The notes under the pieces are model-generated. The model searched no databases and was not told the DNA's origin. It worked only from the letters and a program-made list of their open reading frames with translations. Below are positions 45,380 to 57,097 of a stretch of 64,000 nucleotides of DNA, one piece after another. The DNA comes from Oxytricha trifallax (Eukaryota; Ciliophora; Spirotrichea; Sporadotrichida; Oxytrichidae). Both the position numbers and the translations under genes were made by a program. Position 1 is the first letter of the stretch; the number at the start of each line of letters is the position of its first letter. The stretch lies in NCBI GenBank assembly GCA_000711775.1, contig ARYC01001461.1, forward strand, positions 1 through 64,000. Reading direction: 5' to 3'.

Positions 45380-47900
45380 TTTAAAAGCTTTTTTGTAAGA
45401 TTTAATTTAATAAATTCTCGTTTCATGCCTTTTTACCCCTCTCTTTATCTTTTAGATTTTATTTTCTCTTTTTTGATTGATTTTCTACATTTAAAATTGA
45501 GTGAGACTAAGTAAAATTTTCAAACTTATGAAAAAAGGATCATTATTAAAAATGCAGTACCACAATCGTTTGAAAGATCGAATTCATCATGTTGAGAAAA
45601 GTTTATTTTGCTTATATTAAAACATTAATCCATTAAGTCTTTCGAAGACTAGCTAATGACTCATACAATTTTCTTCTCTTATAAATATTAAATTGAGAAA
45701 TAAAAATCCTACACTGAAATTCAAATCTTTTAATTGTGTTGAATTATTTTTATATGATGTAAATATTGCAGAATATAATATTTCGATTCTTAAATTAATA
45801 TAGTCGTTTTATAATAAAGCTTAAACGATAAAGACATTTCAAGTTTCATAAAAGGATGTAAAGATCAATCATGTTAAACATCAAATTTTAGGGCGATCGA
45901 GGGAGCGGGAGAGAGTCACTGAAATTCTTGAGTGAGAAAATTCACTATATTTGGGCTACTGAACGCGAGTGTGAGACAGGGACAACAATTAAATAGCCAT
46001 TTTCAAAAGTTATTGAGGGGTCATTTTTACTTTTTTTAATTTTTAAGTTAAAGCAATCTAAACAGTTATTTTTTAAATAATTTAAATATCAGTATTAATA
46101 AGATTTTAAGATATCAAATCATCCTTTATTTATAGAATATGATAATTAAATTTATTAAATAATAAGAAGTATAAACTGTTCTTTTTCTTATATTTATAAA
46201 AGTATATTATTTTTTTAGCAGATAATTTAAGAGATGTCATTAAATTTTAGTTGTTTATTATGAATTTAATATTATTTTTTCATAAATATAGCAAATATTT
46301 TTAGAAATTTCTCTGATTTAAAGCAGTTATTAGTAAATTTAATATAAGTTTGTATTATGGATGGCAAATATTTTTAGAAACAGCTACGATTTAAAATTTA
46401 AATTAGGAATTTTATAAAGTATTGTGAAGAGGCGTTCTTAGACTATTTTGATGAATGGGATTTATTGAATCATAATAAAAAAGATGGGATTTTAGCATTT
46501 TAATAAGTTATAGGATAGAATATCAATTTTTATATATTTAAGAAATCAACGCATTCTAAATTATTAGATTTAATATTAAAATGAACTAATCATATGATTA
46601 GAAGTGAGAACATTCCTTTCGTTATATAATTAAAAAATATAATTTTAAATTTTTCAAAGAAATTCATGCATTTTTAATAATTTAGAATTTAATATATAAT
46701 TTTACAAATCATATAATTACCAGTGTAAACTGATTTATTTTCTTTTTTATATAATGAATGTAAAATTAAATCAAATTTTTTATTGTATTTAACATAAAGA
46801 GAAATGGAGTAATGTAATATGATGGACAGTACAATACAAAGCTTAAATAAATGTGCTTGTTTGAGAATATATATTTGCAAGAAACACAAGGACAAAAAAA
46901 TGTAGATCAAGACACAGCTATAAACAACAAGATGAGTGACTAGAATGAATAAAGCTTGTGCTACAGAAAATTCATCAAACGCCATACAGTATTAAGACGG
47001 CATGAGATCTATGATTAAAATCTAGGCACCGCAATCAAGTATTGTCTACTTGTACAAATGCCGTATATCTAAACTTTCACAACATTGTTGGGCATACAGG
47101 TTCATATTTCACAGCAAGTGACGCACATTCTTGTTTTAGGTTGATTTAACTTGATTTATTGGGAATTGATATTTATACTTTATATGTCATTTAAGTTGAA
47201 CGAGAATATGAAATATCATGGTAGGTTCTTCATCTTTGATCGATACAAAGCTGTATGAGTATTTTTCTTTTCTCTAACAATTGATTTATCTATGCAGTCA
47301 ATTAACAACTTTTGTCTGAAACTATTTAATGCTGATCTCTCTGTTCTCAGATAAGTTTTTAGCTGGTACAGATAAGCATGAATGAATTAATATTACAGAT
47401 GTTAATGTGAGATTTACATTTGTATTGTAGTATCGGGGTTACTCTCAATAATTCTCATTCTAAAATGGAAGCAAGCCAGGCTATTTGTGTTAGCATCTAT
47501 AGGTTGTTCTCTTGAATAGCCATTCTTATTTTTCTATTTATGATAAATTAAAAGTTAAATTACCTTAAAAATATTTTATTTTTTTAAAAAATTTGGTCAG
47601 TTTAGGCCTAAGCTGACATTTTTTTATTTGAATATGTTCCTTTTTTTATATTTTTAATTTATATTAATTACTTTTAGTACATATAGATTATGTTTTTTAT
47701 TGGTATAACTAAAGGTAATTTAGTATTTTATAAATATTTTTTTTAGGTAAATTCAAACTTGTGTTTCCGGTGAGCAACTTATTTTTACTGCTATATCAAC
47801 ATAACCTGTAACTATTCTTGAAAGAACAACCACTTAGAGTAACTCCCTACTTATATACAAATGTAAGTATCATAATTACAATTGTAAAAATTAACAAATC
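45380..47900. other. AT-rich stretch, few weak signals
   Basis: A GC-richer patch at 45890-45990 (GATCGAGGGAGCGGGAGAG, GAACGCGAGTGTGAGAC) has no recognised function. A minus-strand hydrophobic ORF (46985-46689; MAFDEFSVAQALFILVTHLV) could encode membrane segments but may be chance. No element ends recognised. Confidence 0.3.
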
Positions 47901-47949
47901 TTGCTTATCAGGTGCAGCAGATAGTCTAAAGTAGTGATTGAGATCTTAT

Positions 47950-48345
47950 AATGAATCAATCTCAAATGCATAATGATATCTAGCCCCTTATATAGATGAA
48001 TAGAAGGATTTTAGAATAACACGCTAATATTATCTTACCCTAATAAAAAGAGGAAGGTTTGGCAGAAGAGAGCATATTTTAGGAACTGTTAAGAGACGAA
48101 TAGCTCTCATTTTGTTAAACCAATAACTTAATGGTGTTCCTACTAATGCTATGAAGAAGCGTCACTCGAGGCATTTTGAAGATCTAAACTTTACTAAGTG
48201 TGCAAATAGTTGTGAAAGCCGATCTTAGAAGTCGTAGAGAATAATTGCACTTGCTGCTCAGAATGCTGATGGATCAGGGCGTCGGCTTAATGTAGTCTGG
48301 ATATTAAATCGAATTCTTGAAAGCTCATCTGATTCAAGTTAATCT
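47950..48345 (+). CDS. Unknown ORF fragments
   Basis: Two overlapping plus-strand frames read as protein with TAA/TAG as Gln: MNQSQMHNDIQPLIQMNRRI, EEGLAEESIFQELLRDEQLS (47951-48110), then after a shift LNGVPTNAMKKRHSRHFEDL and NFTKCANSCESRS (about 48125-48235), IIALAAQNADGSGRRLNVVW. This looks like a short gene with one frameshift, or two segments of a gene. No family recognised. Confidence 0.35.
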
Positions 48346-48969
48346 ATCATACTGCTATGAAAAGCTTCTTTCCCCACCTTTTTCTGACATACATATTTTC
48401 TTATCTGCCAGTATAAATCTCAAAATGGATTCTATATAATATCTAAATAACACTATTTTTACTTATAGACTCCATTTTCTTTAAATAAAATACAATAAAA
48501 AATTTGATTTAATTTTACATTCATTATAATTTAAATATCAGTTTTATTATAATTCGTTTATTACTACCAAATACAGTGTCTTACTTTTCGATGGAGGAAT
48601 TGTGAGAGGCTGACGTGTCGAAATTCTTCCTCGTTTAAGAACTTTATAATTATTATGAGAGAATTTCAGATTAAACAAAAAACTTATTTTCTATTATAAA
48701 TTTTGGCGTGTTCTAGCTGCTCATAACATCTTAGAATGCCTATCTCTCGTTTTTCCAATTATGCTTTCTGTTGCTCCACGTTGCCGAAATAATCTTAGTA
48801 CTAAACTTGGTGGGCATGTTAAAAACATCATTTTCTCACTTTCGGTATGTAGAGAAATGGAGGATTTAAATGCTATTTTTAAGCATTATGAGGTTCGTGT
48901 GCCGTGTGCGTATAATCAACTAAAGTGGATTATAATTAATATTGATTTAACAAACAATACTTGATTAAC

Positions 48970-49800
48970 AGTTTTTTTAAAATATGGAGATATCACTATT
49001 TTTCAGTTCCATTTAGATATTATAAATAAAGCAAACTATTTGATTTCCTGTTTAAAATATATATATATATATATACGGAGAGATCATTCATTTATTTCAA
49101 GATTAAAAAAAAAATATTATATAATGGATTGGGTATCTGGTTTTTTATACATTGCCATTATTAGAACATTATATTCAATCAATTGTTTTTTTTTATTACA
49201 CTATCTTATTATATGATTCTTGTCCTATTTTGGATATGATTTAAAATAGTTTGAATATATTATTTTTTTCCCTTAATGCATCATATTATTTATCCCAATA
49301 CCTTAATAAAAATGATACCTTCATATTTTCTATCGTCCTTCCAAAATAGTATATTTTAGGGTTCTTTGGTGATAAAAATATATTATTCATAAAAATAATT
49401 TACTAAAAATCTTAACAAAAATCCAAAATTATTTGGTCTCTTAAAAGAAGTTGATGCTGATGATATATTAGAAACAGATTAGATGTATTATTCTGTTTTT
49501 AGTAAAGATAATATGAATCAATTGGTGAAAAGTTTATGAACTCTTTAATAAGCAGTTTTAACTTTATTTTTAACTTAAAATTGTCGACTAAAATAGATTC
49601 AAAGAATTAAGAAATAGTGAAAAGAAATTATATTTTTAATATATAAAAGAATATAAAAATAGGATGAAAGCAAATAAAATAAGCTACCAAATACAATATA
49701 TTTTTTTTACAATCTGTGTAATTTAAAAGTTATTAGCTTTTGTTTAGTTTTAAATAACACTTATTCTATCTTCTACCATTGAAAACTTTATTATATATTT
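48970..49800. other. AT-rich stretch without recognisable gene
   Basis: TA-repeat run at about 49057-49076 and otherwise AT-rich sequence. No protein-like frame seen. Confidence 0.45.
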
Positions 49801-49839
49801 AGAGTTGCTTGAGCAACCTAAAGCATGGATGATCTACCA

Positions 49840-50784
49840 GTCAGAGATAAAAAAAAACTCCTGTTTCTCATAGTAGATGTACATATTCATGAGACTGGCA
49901 ATCACTAACTTGAGGATGACTAGATAAATGGAAGCTCAGGCATCGATAAATTTGCTGATTTCTCTTTTTAAGATTTAAAGCTGAAAATATTCCTTCACAT
50001 TGACCTAGTAGAGTTTGGATTATTTGTCTCTTTACACATAAGCCACGGATTGCTCTCATCAATGCTCTCAGCAACATTTCTTAGATGAGTAGGATTTATC
50101 CAAGCAGACTGATTCATACTGCCAGCTTTAAGGCTATTAGCAATCCTAATCTCTAAAAGGTACTGCCCAGACAGCATTCTTTGGCTCTTCCAATTTTCAT
50201 TGAGTAAATATAACACTTTGACTTATTGGTAGTTCTGAAATAACAGTATTGCAAACAAATGTAGGGGTAAATGTTAATAAGGCTATTCCAAGGGCACCAG
50301 GCGCTATCTCCAGGCGGTGGAATGTCAGACTAAGACATCTTTCGGAAGAGCTAAGATAAGAGAATATCTTAGTTTCTAGATCAAATCCTGCCACTTTATA
50401 AGCGCGTTTCATATGTCTTATCATGATATCTAGAGCTATTGCCGAAGCTCTCATTGCAAGAATCAGTTTTCTCTACTTTAAATATCGATTTCTTCTGAGA
50501 ACAGTTCGAATACCGCCCTGATACAGTGAAGTTAACTAGGCACATTCCTCTCGTTATTATCTGACTTTCAGATAAGAATCATTACACTCTATTGGACTAC
50601 CTAATGATTCGTATGAGCCCTTCATGCTACCTCAACGCTATTTCCCTTGTCCTTTAATCTTGTTTGCATTTACACTGTCAATTTTTTAATCTCGAATATT
50701 AGGCCAGACTTCAAGTAAGTTAGAATTGTAGGTGTCTAGAGCATAAGCAACGTAGAGTTGATCATTTTCAACCAATTCCCCCAT
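49840..50784 (-). CDS. Unknown gene, interrupted
   Basis: From ATG 50784 (MGELVENDQLYVAYALDTYN, then LLEVWPNIRDQKIDSVNANK), a TGA near 50650, then a good open stretch: QLTSLYQGGIRTVLRRNRYL, RASAIALDIMIRHMKRAYKV, AGFDLETKIFSYLSSSERCL and FHRLEIAPGALGIALL. A shift near 50200 leads to NENWKSQRMLSGQYLLEIRI and MNQSQAWINPTHLRN-like coding down to about 49990. Composition is clearly coding compared with the surroundings. No family recognised; it may be a germline gene with IESs or a relic. Confidence 0.45.
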
Positions 50785-51523
50785 TTTTTATCATTTCATT
50801 TGAATCATTTTTTAACTGTCAAAGAAATATTGATCGCATCATGCTCTTCAAAAGTCCAAAGTATCAACTACAACTAGAAGCACAAAATAATCAGCCGCAA
50901 ACTACTCAAAGTTTAGCTATCGCTGTATGGATCGCTAGAGAAGAGCAAGTAGCAGATGTTACTGCCAAAATTTCATATTTTGTTGCTCTTGAGATATTCC
51001 TTTATTTGCTTGAGTATATACCATGAGTTGGATTACAATGATACCTCAATATTCCCCGTATGCTCTGATTCTTGCTTGAAGTCTTCCTTAACGCTGTTGT
51101 GAAGAATTCCCATTTCTGATACCATGGGCAAAAAGCGTTGAATGTTTTATTATTACAATAAATGTAATGACTAGATTGGTCCTTTATGGATTTTTTATTA
51201 ATATTAATAAATAAATAATTAACTATAATGTTCTATAATAAGAGCAATAGAGTTTTTATTCCATTATAATTTATTGAATATTAACCTTCCATTCATTATC
51301 AATAAATGAAATTTATGCTTTTGTTTTTATGCAAAATTATCATATTAAATATCTTCATACTTTAATTTAAAAAACCATCTTATGCAAAAAATAATTACTC
51401 ATTTAATATTATTTAAGCCTATAAAGATAAATGTATGTAAGATAACAGAAATTGTCAAAAAACAAAAGGTTGAAATTATATATCTAACACTAAATGATCA
51501 CGATAATAAATTACATTAATTAC

Positions 51524-51566
51524 ATCCGTAAATTTAATTTAAAAATTTAATTTAATAATTTATCAC
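51524..51566 (+). repeat. Element B left terminal inverted repeat
   Basis: ATCCGTAAATTTAATTTAAA... matches the right end (57140 back to 57098) at 40 of 43 positions by eye. It starts 18 bp beyond the methyltransferase stop. Confidence 0.65.
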
Positions 51567-51583
51567 ATACTTTAATCAAAAAT

Positions 51584-52461
51584 TCATCTAAGTTAGTTCC
51601 CCATAGTCGTCCATCCTCTTCTTATGTTATGCTTTCTTCCAAATATTTCTAAGAAAGGGCCGTTAGGTACAAGTTTTTCTGCTATCCTATAAAGTGTCTT
51701 CGGGCTTCTATGAAGCTTCTCTTCATTTCTTCGACTATTACATTTATGCTTGATTTGAATTTCCAAAACTACTTTACATCATCATATCGGCCTTTTACTC
51801 CAACTATGCACAACTCACAACCATTCTGAATGTATTTACCCTATCCCTTGAAGACTGTTCCTCTCTTAATTAGTTTATCCCACACTATTGTTTCTACCCA
51901 TCGATAGCCATGCTTTTTAAAAAATGATAGCGCCGACTCTGGTTTAGAGTTGGTGACCCACATAAACAGAAAACCCTCCTCTTGAACTAGCTCATTAGGT
52001 ATTTCTTTGATTTATTTATCTGTAAGTGAGTCGTACTTTAGAGGCAAGCATGTCCTATCCCATGGCGCGTCCATAATTACCACTCTAAAAAGAGTTCCAT
52101 CTTAAGCCAGCTATGTTCTATGAAGCTCCTCCCATATCTCCCTAACTTTTACATCGCACTCAACTATCACTGGATCGCTTATCAGATGTGTGGGTTTTAA
52201 ATCTTGATTCGCTAACTTTCTCAACTCTTTTTACAGTCTGTTTCTATGAATATCCTGGCATTTTTTCCTGTGAACATGTGGGCTTTGACGGGTACTGTAT
52301 CGATAGTTGCACTCCTCACACTCAAATGCTTTGCTCATGTATTTTTTTATTTTTTCTTGGAGATGGTTTCTGTTGTAATGTTGGTAAATTGCATTCTTAT
52401 TCCACTAGTAATCACAGTTTTCAACAGGGCAAAAGAGGAGTGGTTTTTATAGCTTTTCCAT
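51584..52461 (-). pseudogene. Two-zinc-finger MT-A70 N6-adenine methyltransferase (element B), nearly intact
   Basis: ATG 52461 (MEKLQKPLLF). Finger 1 is FCPVENCDYQWNKNAIYQHY then NRNH (C2H2, about residues 11-36). Finger 2 is FECEECNYRYSTRQSPHVHR then KKC (C-x2-C-x12-H-x4-C, about 48-70). The MT-A70 core runs from about residue 120: VVIMDAPWDRTCLPLKYDSL (DPPW altered to DAPW), GFLFMWVTNSKPESALSFFK, YRWVETIVWDKL, KYIQNGCELCIVGVKGRY. The last part, YRIAEKLVPNGPFLEIFGRK then WTTMGNQLR and TGA at 51586-51584, requires two 1-nt shifts near 51715 and 51700. TAA/TAG serve as Gln throughout. Element A's copy has the same architecture, so finger-methyltransferase fusion is a family trait. Substrate (DNA or RNA) cannot be told from sequence. 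Confidence 0.88.
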
Positions 52462-52543
52462 TTTTTATTTCTATTCTCATTTTTACAAATGACAATTAAG
52501 TCTTCAAATTTCATCATAGGGTTGAATATTCAATATTATTGTA

Positions 52544-52573
52544 AGAATGATGACAGAATGTCAGAATGATGAC
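52544..52573 (+). repeat. 30-bp repeat, inverted copy at 55284-55313
   Basis: A perfect inverse of 55284-55313. Each copy is built from GTCATCATTCT, GACATTCT, GTCATCATTCT in the orientation of the adjacent outward-facing gene (methyltransferase at left, helicase at right). It lies about 80 bp upstream of the methyltransferase ATG. Either paired promoter/regulatory motifs or the ends of a nested 2.77-kb transposon. Confidence 0.8.
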
Positions 52574-52915
52574 ACTAATTCACTCTAGAAAATATTTTGA
52601 GGGGGTTCTGGGGTTTTAGTTTTCATTTCACTGAATCATTATAAGTAAGCTTAATATTATAATAATGAGTCATTATTATTTATATATTTATGTTTTCGAC
52701 TGAAGTAATTAGCTTCATTATTACCTGCAGATTTTTTTTACTTAAAATCACAAAAATCTTTCCTAAAACTCATGAGCTATAGAGCTATAGCACAAGTTTC
52801 AAAAGTATCCTATTTTCATGTAAAGAGGATATGTGATGAGTATCTTAAGCTGATAACATAAAATAATAGGAATTTAAAAAGCGCAGCTATTTACTAAAAC
52901 ATAAATTGCACTATA

Positions 52916-53758
52916 ATGACTGAAAAATTGAGATGAAAGAGCTACGATGATGATTTTCAAAATTACGTAACAAACTAAAATACTTTAAAGAACTAAGCAG
53001 GGTACACTTTAGCTGAAAGGTGCAAACTTTTGCATCGAAGATTTCCAAACATTCACTTGTCTAAATCTTCACTTTGCAATTTTTACAAAAATCACAATAT
53101 TAAAAGAAAAAATGTCAAGTCTAATAAATAGCCTCCAATATAATAGAAAGCTAAAAGACAGGAAGTCTTGCTTGAACTATAATAAGGGATTAAAAATTTC
53201 CAAAATTAAGAGTATGCAATAGTTTTTATAGATGAAGTTATGTTTTCATACTAAACGATAATGAGAAAAGAGTACTCAAACAAGGGTTAAAATATAAGTC
53301 ACCCCATGAAGACAAAGTATAATAAAACTATAGCAGTTATCGCTGCTATCTCTTCCACTTTTGGTTTACTTCACTTTAAGTAATATGAGTCGTCTGTTAA
53401 TTCCGAAAAGTTTATTGAATTTTGAGGAGAACTGCTTGACCTTGCTGGAGATAGAAAGTTCATTATAGTAATGGACAACTTAAGAGTTCATCACAGCAAG
53501 TTAGTTCGAGCATTTACTTCATAGAATTAGATTTCAATATTATTCACTCCATCGTATTTTCCAGAGACCAACCCTATAGAAGATTACTTCAGTGTTATTA
53601 AAAATAAGTTTAAACGTATAAAGCTGAACAAGACTGTCTATGAAACAAAAATAGATTACACTGATATAATTAGGAAATGTTTTTATTTGAGTGATAAAAA
53701 CACAATTAAATAAATTTGTGTTAAGGGCATTAATAGAGTGAATAATTTAAGCATTTGA
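52916..53758 (+). CDS. DDE transposase (element B), one frame with two in-frame TGA codons
   Basis: A 281-codon frame from ATG 52916 to TGA 53756-53758 with all catalytic residues. N-terminal HTH region: AGYTLAERCKLLHRRFPNIH then LSKSSLCNFYKNH. First Asp is in IVFIDEVMFSYQ (near 53225). Second Asp is in FIIVMDNLRVHHSKL (near 53472). Glu is in PSYFPETNPIEDYFSVIKNK (near 53578), with 34 residues between. There is no frameshift. Two TGA codons interrupt it: codon 7 (52934-52936) and codon 170 (53423-53425). These are either disabling point mutations or, less likely, readthrough sites. Convergent with the 22 kDa-like gene, ending within about 10 bp of its 3' end. Confidence 0.88.
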
Positions 53759-53764
53759 TTTTAG

Positions 53765-54572
53765 TATTAATTAAGTCCCTCTTTATGTGACCATCATACT
53801 TGTCTGATTCGATGAGGCACCCTCTGAACTTTTTTTTGCATTTTTCATTTTGGTGTCTCCTTTTCTCCGATTTATTGCTGATTACCCACCATCCTTAAAC
53901 CTTTTTAGACTTGTCGCGATGGGTTGCTTCTCCTTTGCTTTTCTTGATTCAACCACTTAGCTGCTCTCTTTTAATAAATGGATAGTCTTCCCTGGAGATT
54001 CTATACTTTATTTAATCACCTTGTAAATAATTACAAGAAACAAAAGGATGTTGCAAAAGCTTCTAGTGCCACTAATCTGAGATTAGAATATAGTTCTTTT
54101 TTTCTTCGTTTTTAGCTTAATCGAACCTTAGGTCTAAGGCGTGCTTGACAACTTTAATAGTATACTCAGGTTCAATTGTGTTGAGCATATTGAAAAAGTA
54201 TTGTCTATCGATAGTCTTCTTTTTGCTGAGGTTATCGGGGAGGTAAAGATGTACCTCAGATTCAACTTTTAATTTCTTTTAGGAAATTTTTAACTGCTAC
54301 TTCCCCGAACTTGGGGAACTTTGATAATCTTCACTTGATCATTTGTCAAAAATTTCTTCTCATCCTTCAGAATTTATCTTAGGTAGTCTTTGTTGATGCT
54401 TTCAATAGGTGGAAGGTACAGGTTCACTTCAAAAATAAATTTTAAAACAATAAATATTACTAATTTCAGTAAAATATTTGTAGAGATCTCTTTTAGATCT
54501 GAATAAAGCCGATAATTCACTCTATATGATTTTCAGGTGTCCTTGACCTACAACTTCACTTGACTGTGACAT
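53765..54572 (-). pseudogene. TBE 22 kDa-like protein with 34-nt intron (element B), frameshifted
   Basis: ATG 54572 (MSQSSEVVGQGHLKIIQSEL), then SALFRSKRDLYKYFTEI. The intron at 54460-54427 (GTAATATT to TTTTTGAAG, 34 nt) is at the same position as in the TBE 22 kDa genes. After splicing: MNLYLPPIESINKDYLRQIL, KDEKKFLTNDQVKIIKVPQ. Frameshifts follow near 54300, then LYLPDNLSKKKTIDRQYFFN, MLNTIEPEYTIKVVKHALD (compare FFGVFGTLKPEYL), SDQWHQKLLQHPFVS (compare SDTWLQELQKHPFIS) and a basic tail (ESRKAKEKQPIATSLKRF). Conserved intron and motifs link this element to TBEs. Confidence 0.85.
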
Positions 54573-54865
54573 TTAATTGAAAGTTCTTTTTATAGCTGTT
54601 TCCATAGACTCTGATTTCTTAATTAAAATTTTAATTATTTAAATTAAATTAAGGTTTTATAAAGTTAATAGGAGTGCTTGAGCACCTTGTACAAATTGTG
54701 ATTATAGATTTCTTAACATGTGATTAAGAAATTTTTGTGTGATTTTCTGTGATTAATCACAAAAAATCACAGAAATTTGATAAATTATATTAAAGAAATT
54801 TTCTTACCCCTATACAATAAACATTGAAGGGATAAACTCACAAGTCAAAGATTCCTTAAGAATGA

Positions 54866-55315
54866 CTGGGAGGCAGTTCTTTTTCTCAAGCTTCAAAAGA
54901 ATTAATTCAAAACACAATAAGAACTCAGCGTCAAAAGCTTAAACGATCCCTTAAATTTTAAAATAAAAATGATAATATTAATATTCCCTCCAAAAATATT
55001 TTAAACAAAAGATCAAAATTCAACCCAATTGATTTTATCCAGAATGTTTACTCAAATAAGGTTTCTATGTAGAAAACAATCCCTAATCTGAGATGCAATG
55101 GAGGAAATCAAAGGCTCGCAGCCGGCGTGATAAACAGATTTTAATTGCTTACTTTTGAACTCAAAACATTTATAGTAAAGAGTGTCTCGTACTCGCTTTA
55201 ATGTAGTAGGTAAGAATTCGAAAAAGCAGTAAGTATTGAGGCAAGCAATTAAATTTGTGAAATCACTAAACTGATTGAAAAGCGTCATCATTCTGACATT
55301 CTGTCATCATTCTGA
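54866..55315 (+). CDS. Small basic protein upstream of helicase (element B)
   Basis: Open from 54866 to TGA 55313-55315 with TAA/TAG as Gln: ELIQNTIRTQRQKLKRSLKF, QNKNDNINIPSKNILNKRSK, FNPIDFIQNVYSNKV, LRCNGGNQRLAAGVINRFQL and EKAVSIEASNQICEITKLIE. No in-frame ATG was found, so the 5' end may be frameshifted or spliced. The stop lies inside the 30-bp repeat and three bases before the helicase ATG, so the two genes are nearly fused. Counterpart of 30111-30970 in element A. Function unknown. Confidence 0.5.
55284..55313 (-). repeat. 30-bp repeat, inverted copy of 52544-52573
   Basis: GTCATCATTCT-GACATTCT-GTCATCATTCT, perfect inverse of the left copy. It overlaps the last codons of the small protein and ends 5 bp before the helicase start. 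Confidence 0.8.
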
Positions 55316-55318
55316 CAA

Positions 55319-57030
55319 ATGCAGCCAGAAGTCGTGATAAAGTTGAATATAATTCTAGCCAATAAGCACCCAGCCTATAAGTTTGAAGGAGGACTGTTAA
55401 TCAAAACATTTCTTCCTTTCATTGAGGAGACTAATTTCAAAACTTTCAACACATCAACTGATAACAATGTTTTAACAACAATGCTGGACTCGATGGTGCT
55501 TTAGTTTCGAGATTTGAAAATGGAACTACCAAAATCACTGGTTTAGCTTGCTCTTCTTCTCAAGCCTAACGCACTTAGTGATTTGATGGAGACAGAATTC
55601 AACAAAAAATACTTATTTGTGGCTTAATAGAAGCAGGTCACATCGATAAAGTAGCCTAAATTATAACATAGCACCCAGAGACTTTTCTATGGAAGGAGTT
55701 ATTGCAAAAATTATTAAACTATGAAGAGGATGATTAAGTCATGATCTGCAGAGTTTTAACTAAAGTAAAGGTGTTAAAAGATGAGGGAATTTAGCTAGAC
55801 AAGCTACTATCACTTTGCCATTAAAGAAAATTACTCCTAGAATTCAAAATGAGCACAGACTTATAGCATTATGATATTTCTAAACTAATATAAATTTGTG
55901 ACAATCTGAAGACACAGCCTTCTGCTACAATACTGGGCTACATATAAAATTAAGATAAGAAAGTCACAGGAACTATCTAAAAGTCGATTGCAAACTGTGA
56001 GTAAAGATAATAGCTCATGACAGAACAGGACTGATAACAAAAATTTATAAATCATGTTGAGAAATTATAAATTAAAAATCCCCAAAAATTAGAAAACTTC
56101 AACAAAAGTTCTCAACAGCTCTCTGATGAATATGAATACTACATACACAGCCATTATCAGGCGATGGTTGCTGCTGTGATTGCAAGTAGTGATGAGAGGA
56201 TTACAGTTACTGAAATGCCGACTGGCTCAGGGAAAACCTGGGTCTAAGCCTTACTCTATGGACTATCAAGACTCTGGCCAAAATATCACAATAGTGGAAT
56301 CTCCGCTTCAAAGTCTAAGTTCTATCGCCAGATTCTACTTGAAGTTTTTTCGAATTACCTCTCAATTGATTTTATATCTGAAAGAGAAGCTTCTAATTCT
56401 CATACTGACTCAGAAAGTGTTGAAATTATTTGCCTATAAATTAGTTAGTTACTTCAAGACGAACTGTAAAAAGTTGTTGATCGACATAAATTTGATTCAC
56501 CACTAGTTATAGTATATGACAAGAAGAGAAAGCAAGCTATAGACTAACTTTCCTCAATCAATCAAGAAGTTCCAACATATAGCAATTTTGATTATGATAA
56601 CCTCTAGCTTATCAAGGATAAAGACAGAGGCATTTTGTTTCTTATGGTTGAGCATATAGTCGGAGTTGAATCAAAGTTCTTAGTAGACGTAATTATGATT
56701 GTAATAGCTGAAATAAAATCAGAAGCTCAATTGACTTAAATGCTCGGGAGAGGAAATAGAAGCTTTGGCGTTTCCAGAGGAATTGTTATCAACACGATCT
56801 CAGAGGGTTAAGCACACTTTTGGGCAAGATTAAGAAGCATCTAACATTCAATGCTCAAAGAGATACTTATGGTAAATAAGTTAGTTTAGAGAAGAAGGAA
56901 TAATAGCTGACTCAGTGAATTTATTGAAGATGCTCAGCAATCAAATGACAAAATCTTGAGCCTTAAAGACTTAGAAACAATAGTTGGTACAAAGTTTTAC
57001 CAGACATTGGTTCAAGGTGTAGGGCTTTGA
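55319..57030 (+). pseudogene. SF2 helicase (element B), few frameshifts
   Basis: ATG 55319 (MQPEVVIKLNIILANKHPAY). The N-terminal domain has GLLIKTFLPFIEETNFK and LVQLALLLKPNALSDLMETE. A frameshift lies near 55670, then ETFLWKELLQKLLNYEED and HYQAMVAAVIASSDE. Motif I is MPTGSGKTWVQALLYGLSRL (56216-56275). The motif II-III segment (56280-56500) is decayed. LIKDKDRGILFLMVEHIVGV and AEIKSEAQLTQMLGRGNRSF (motif VI, QxxGRGNR, about 56735) follow, then GVSRGIVINTISEGQAHFWA. It ends IVGTKFYQTLVQGVGL with TGA 57028-57030. The same N-terminal domain, motif I and motif VI occur in A. SF2 helicases use ATP to unwind or translocate nucleic acid; the substrate here is unknown. Confidence 0.82.
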
Positions 57031-57097
57031 TACAAAAAGCATGTTATATTCTATGAGACTTAAGATTAATTTATTTCATAGTCTCCCTATAGTTTTT

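Noticed and set aside
52188..52499. Plus-strand 103-aa hydrophobic, Cys-rich ORF
   Set aside because: Antisense to the zinc-finger part of the element B methyltransferase; the minus strand carries the recognisable family motifs.
55052..55291. Minus-strand 79-aa ORF upstream of the element B helicase
   Set aside because: The opposite strand has a longer open frame (54866-55315) in the same position as the small basic protein of element A.
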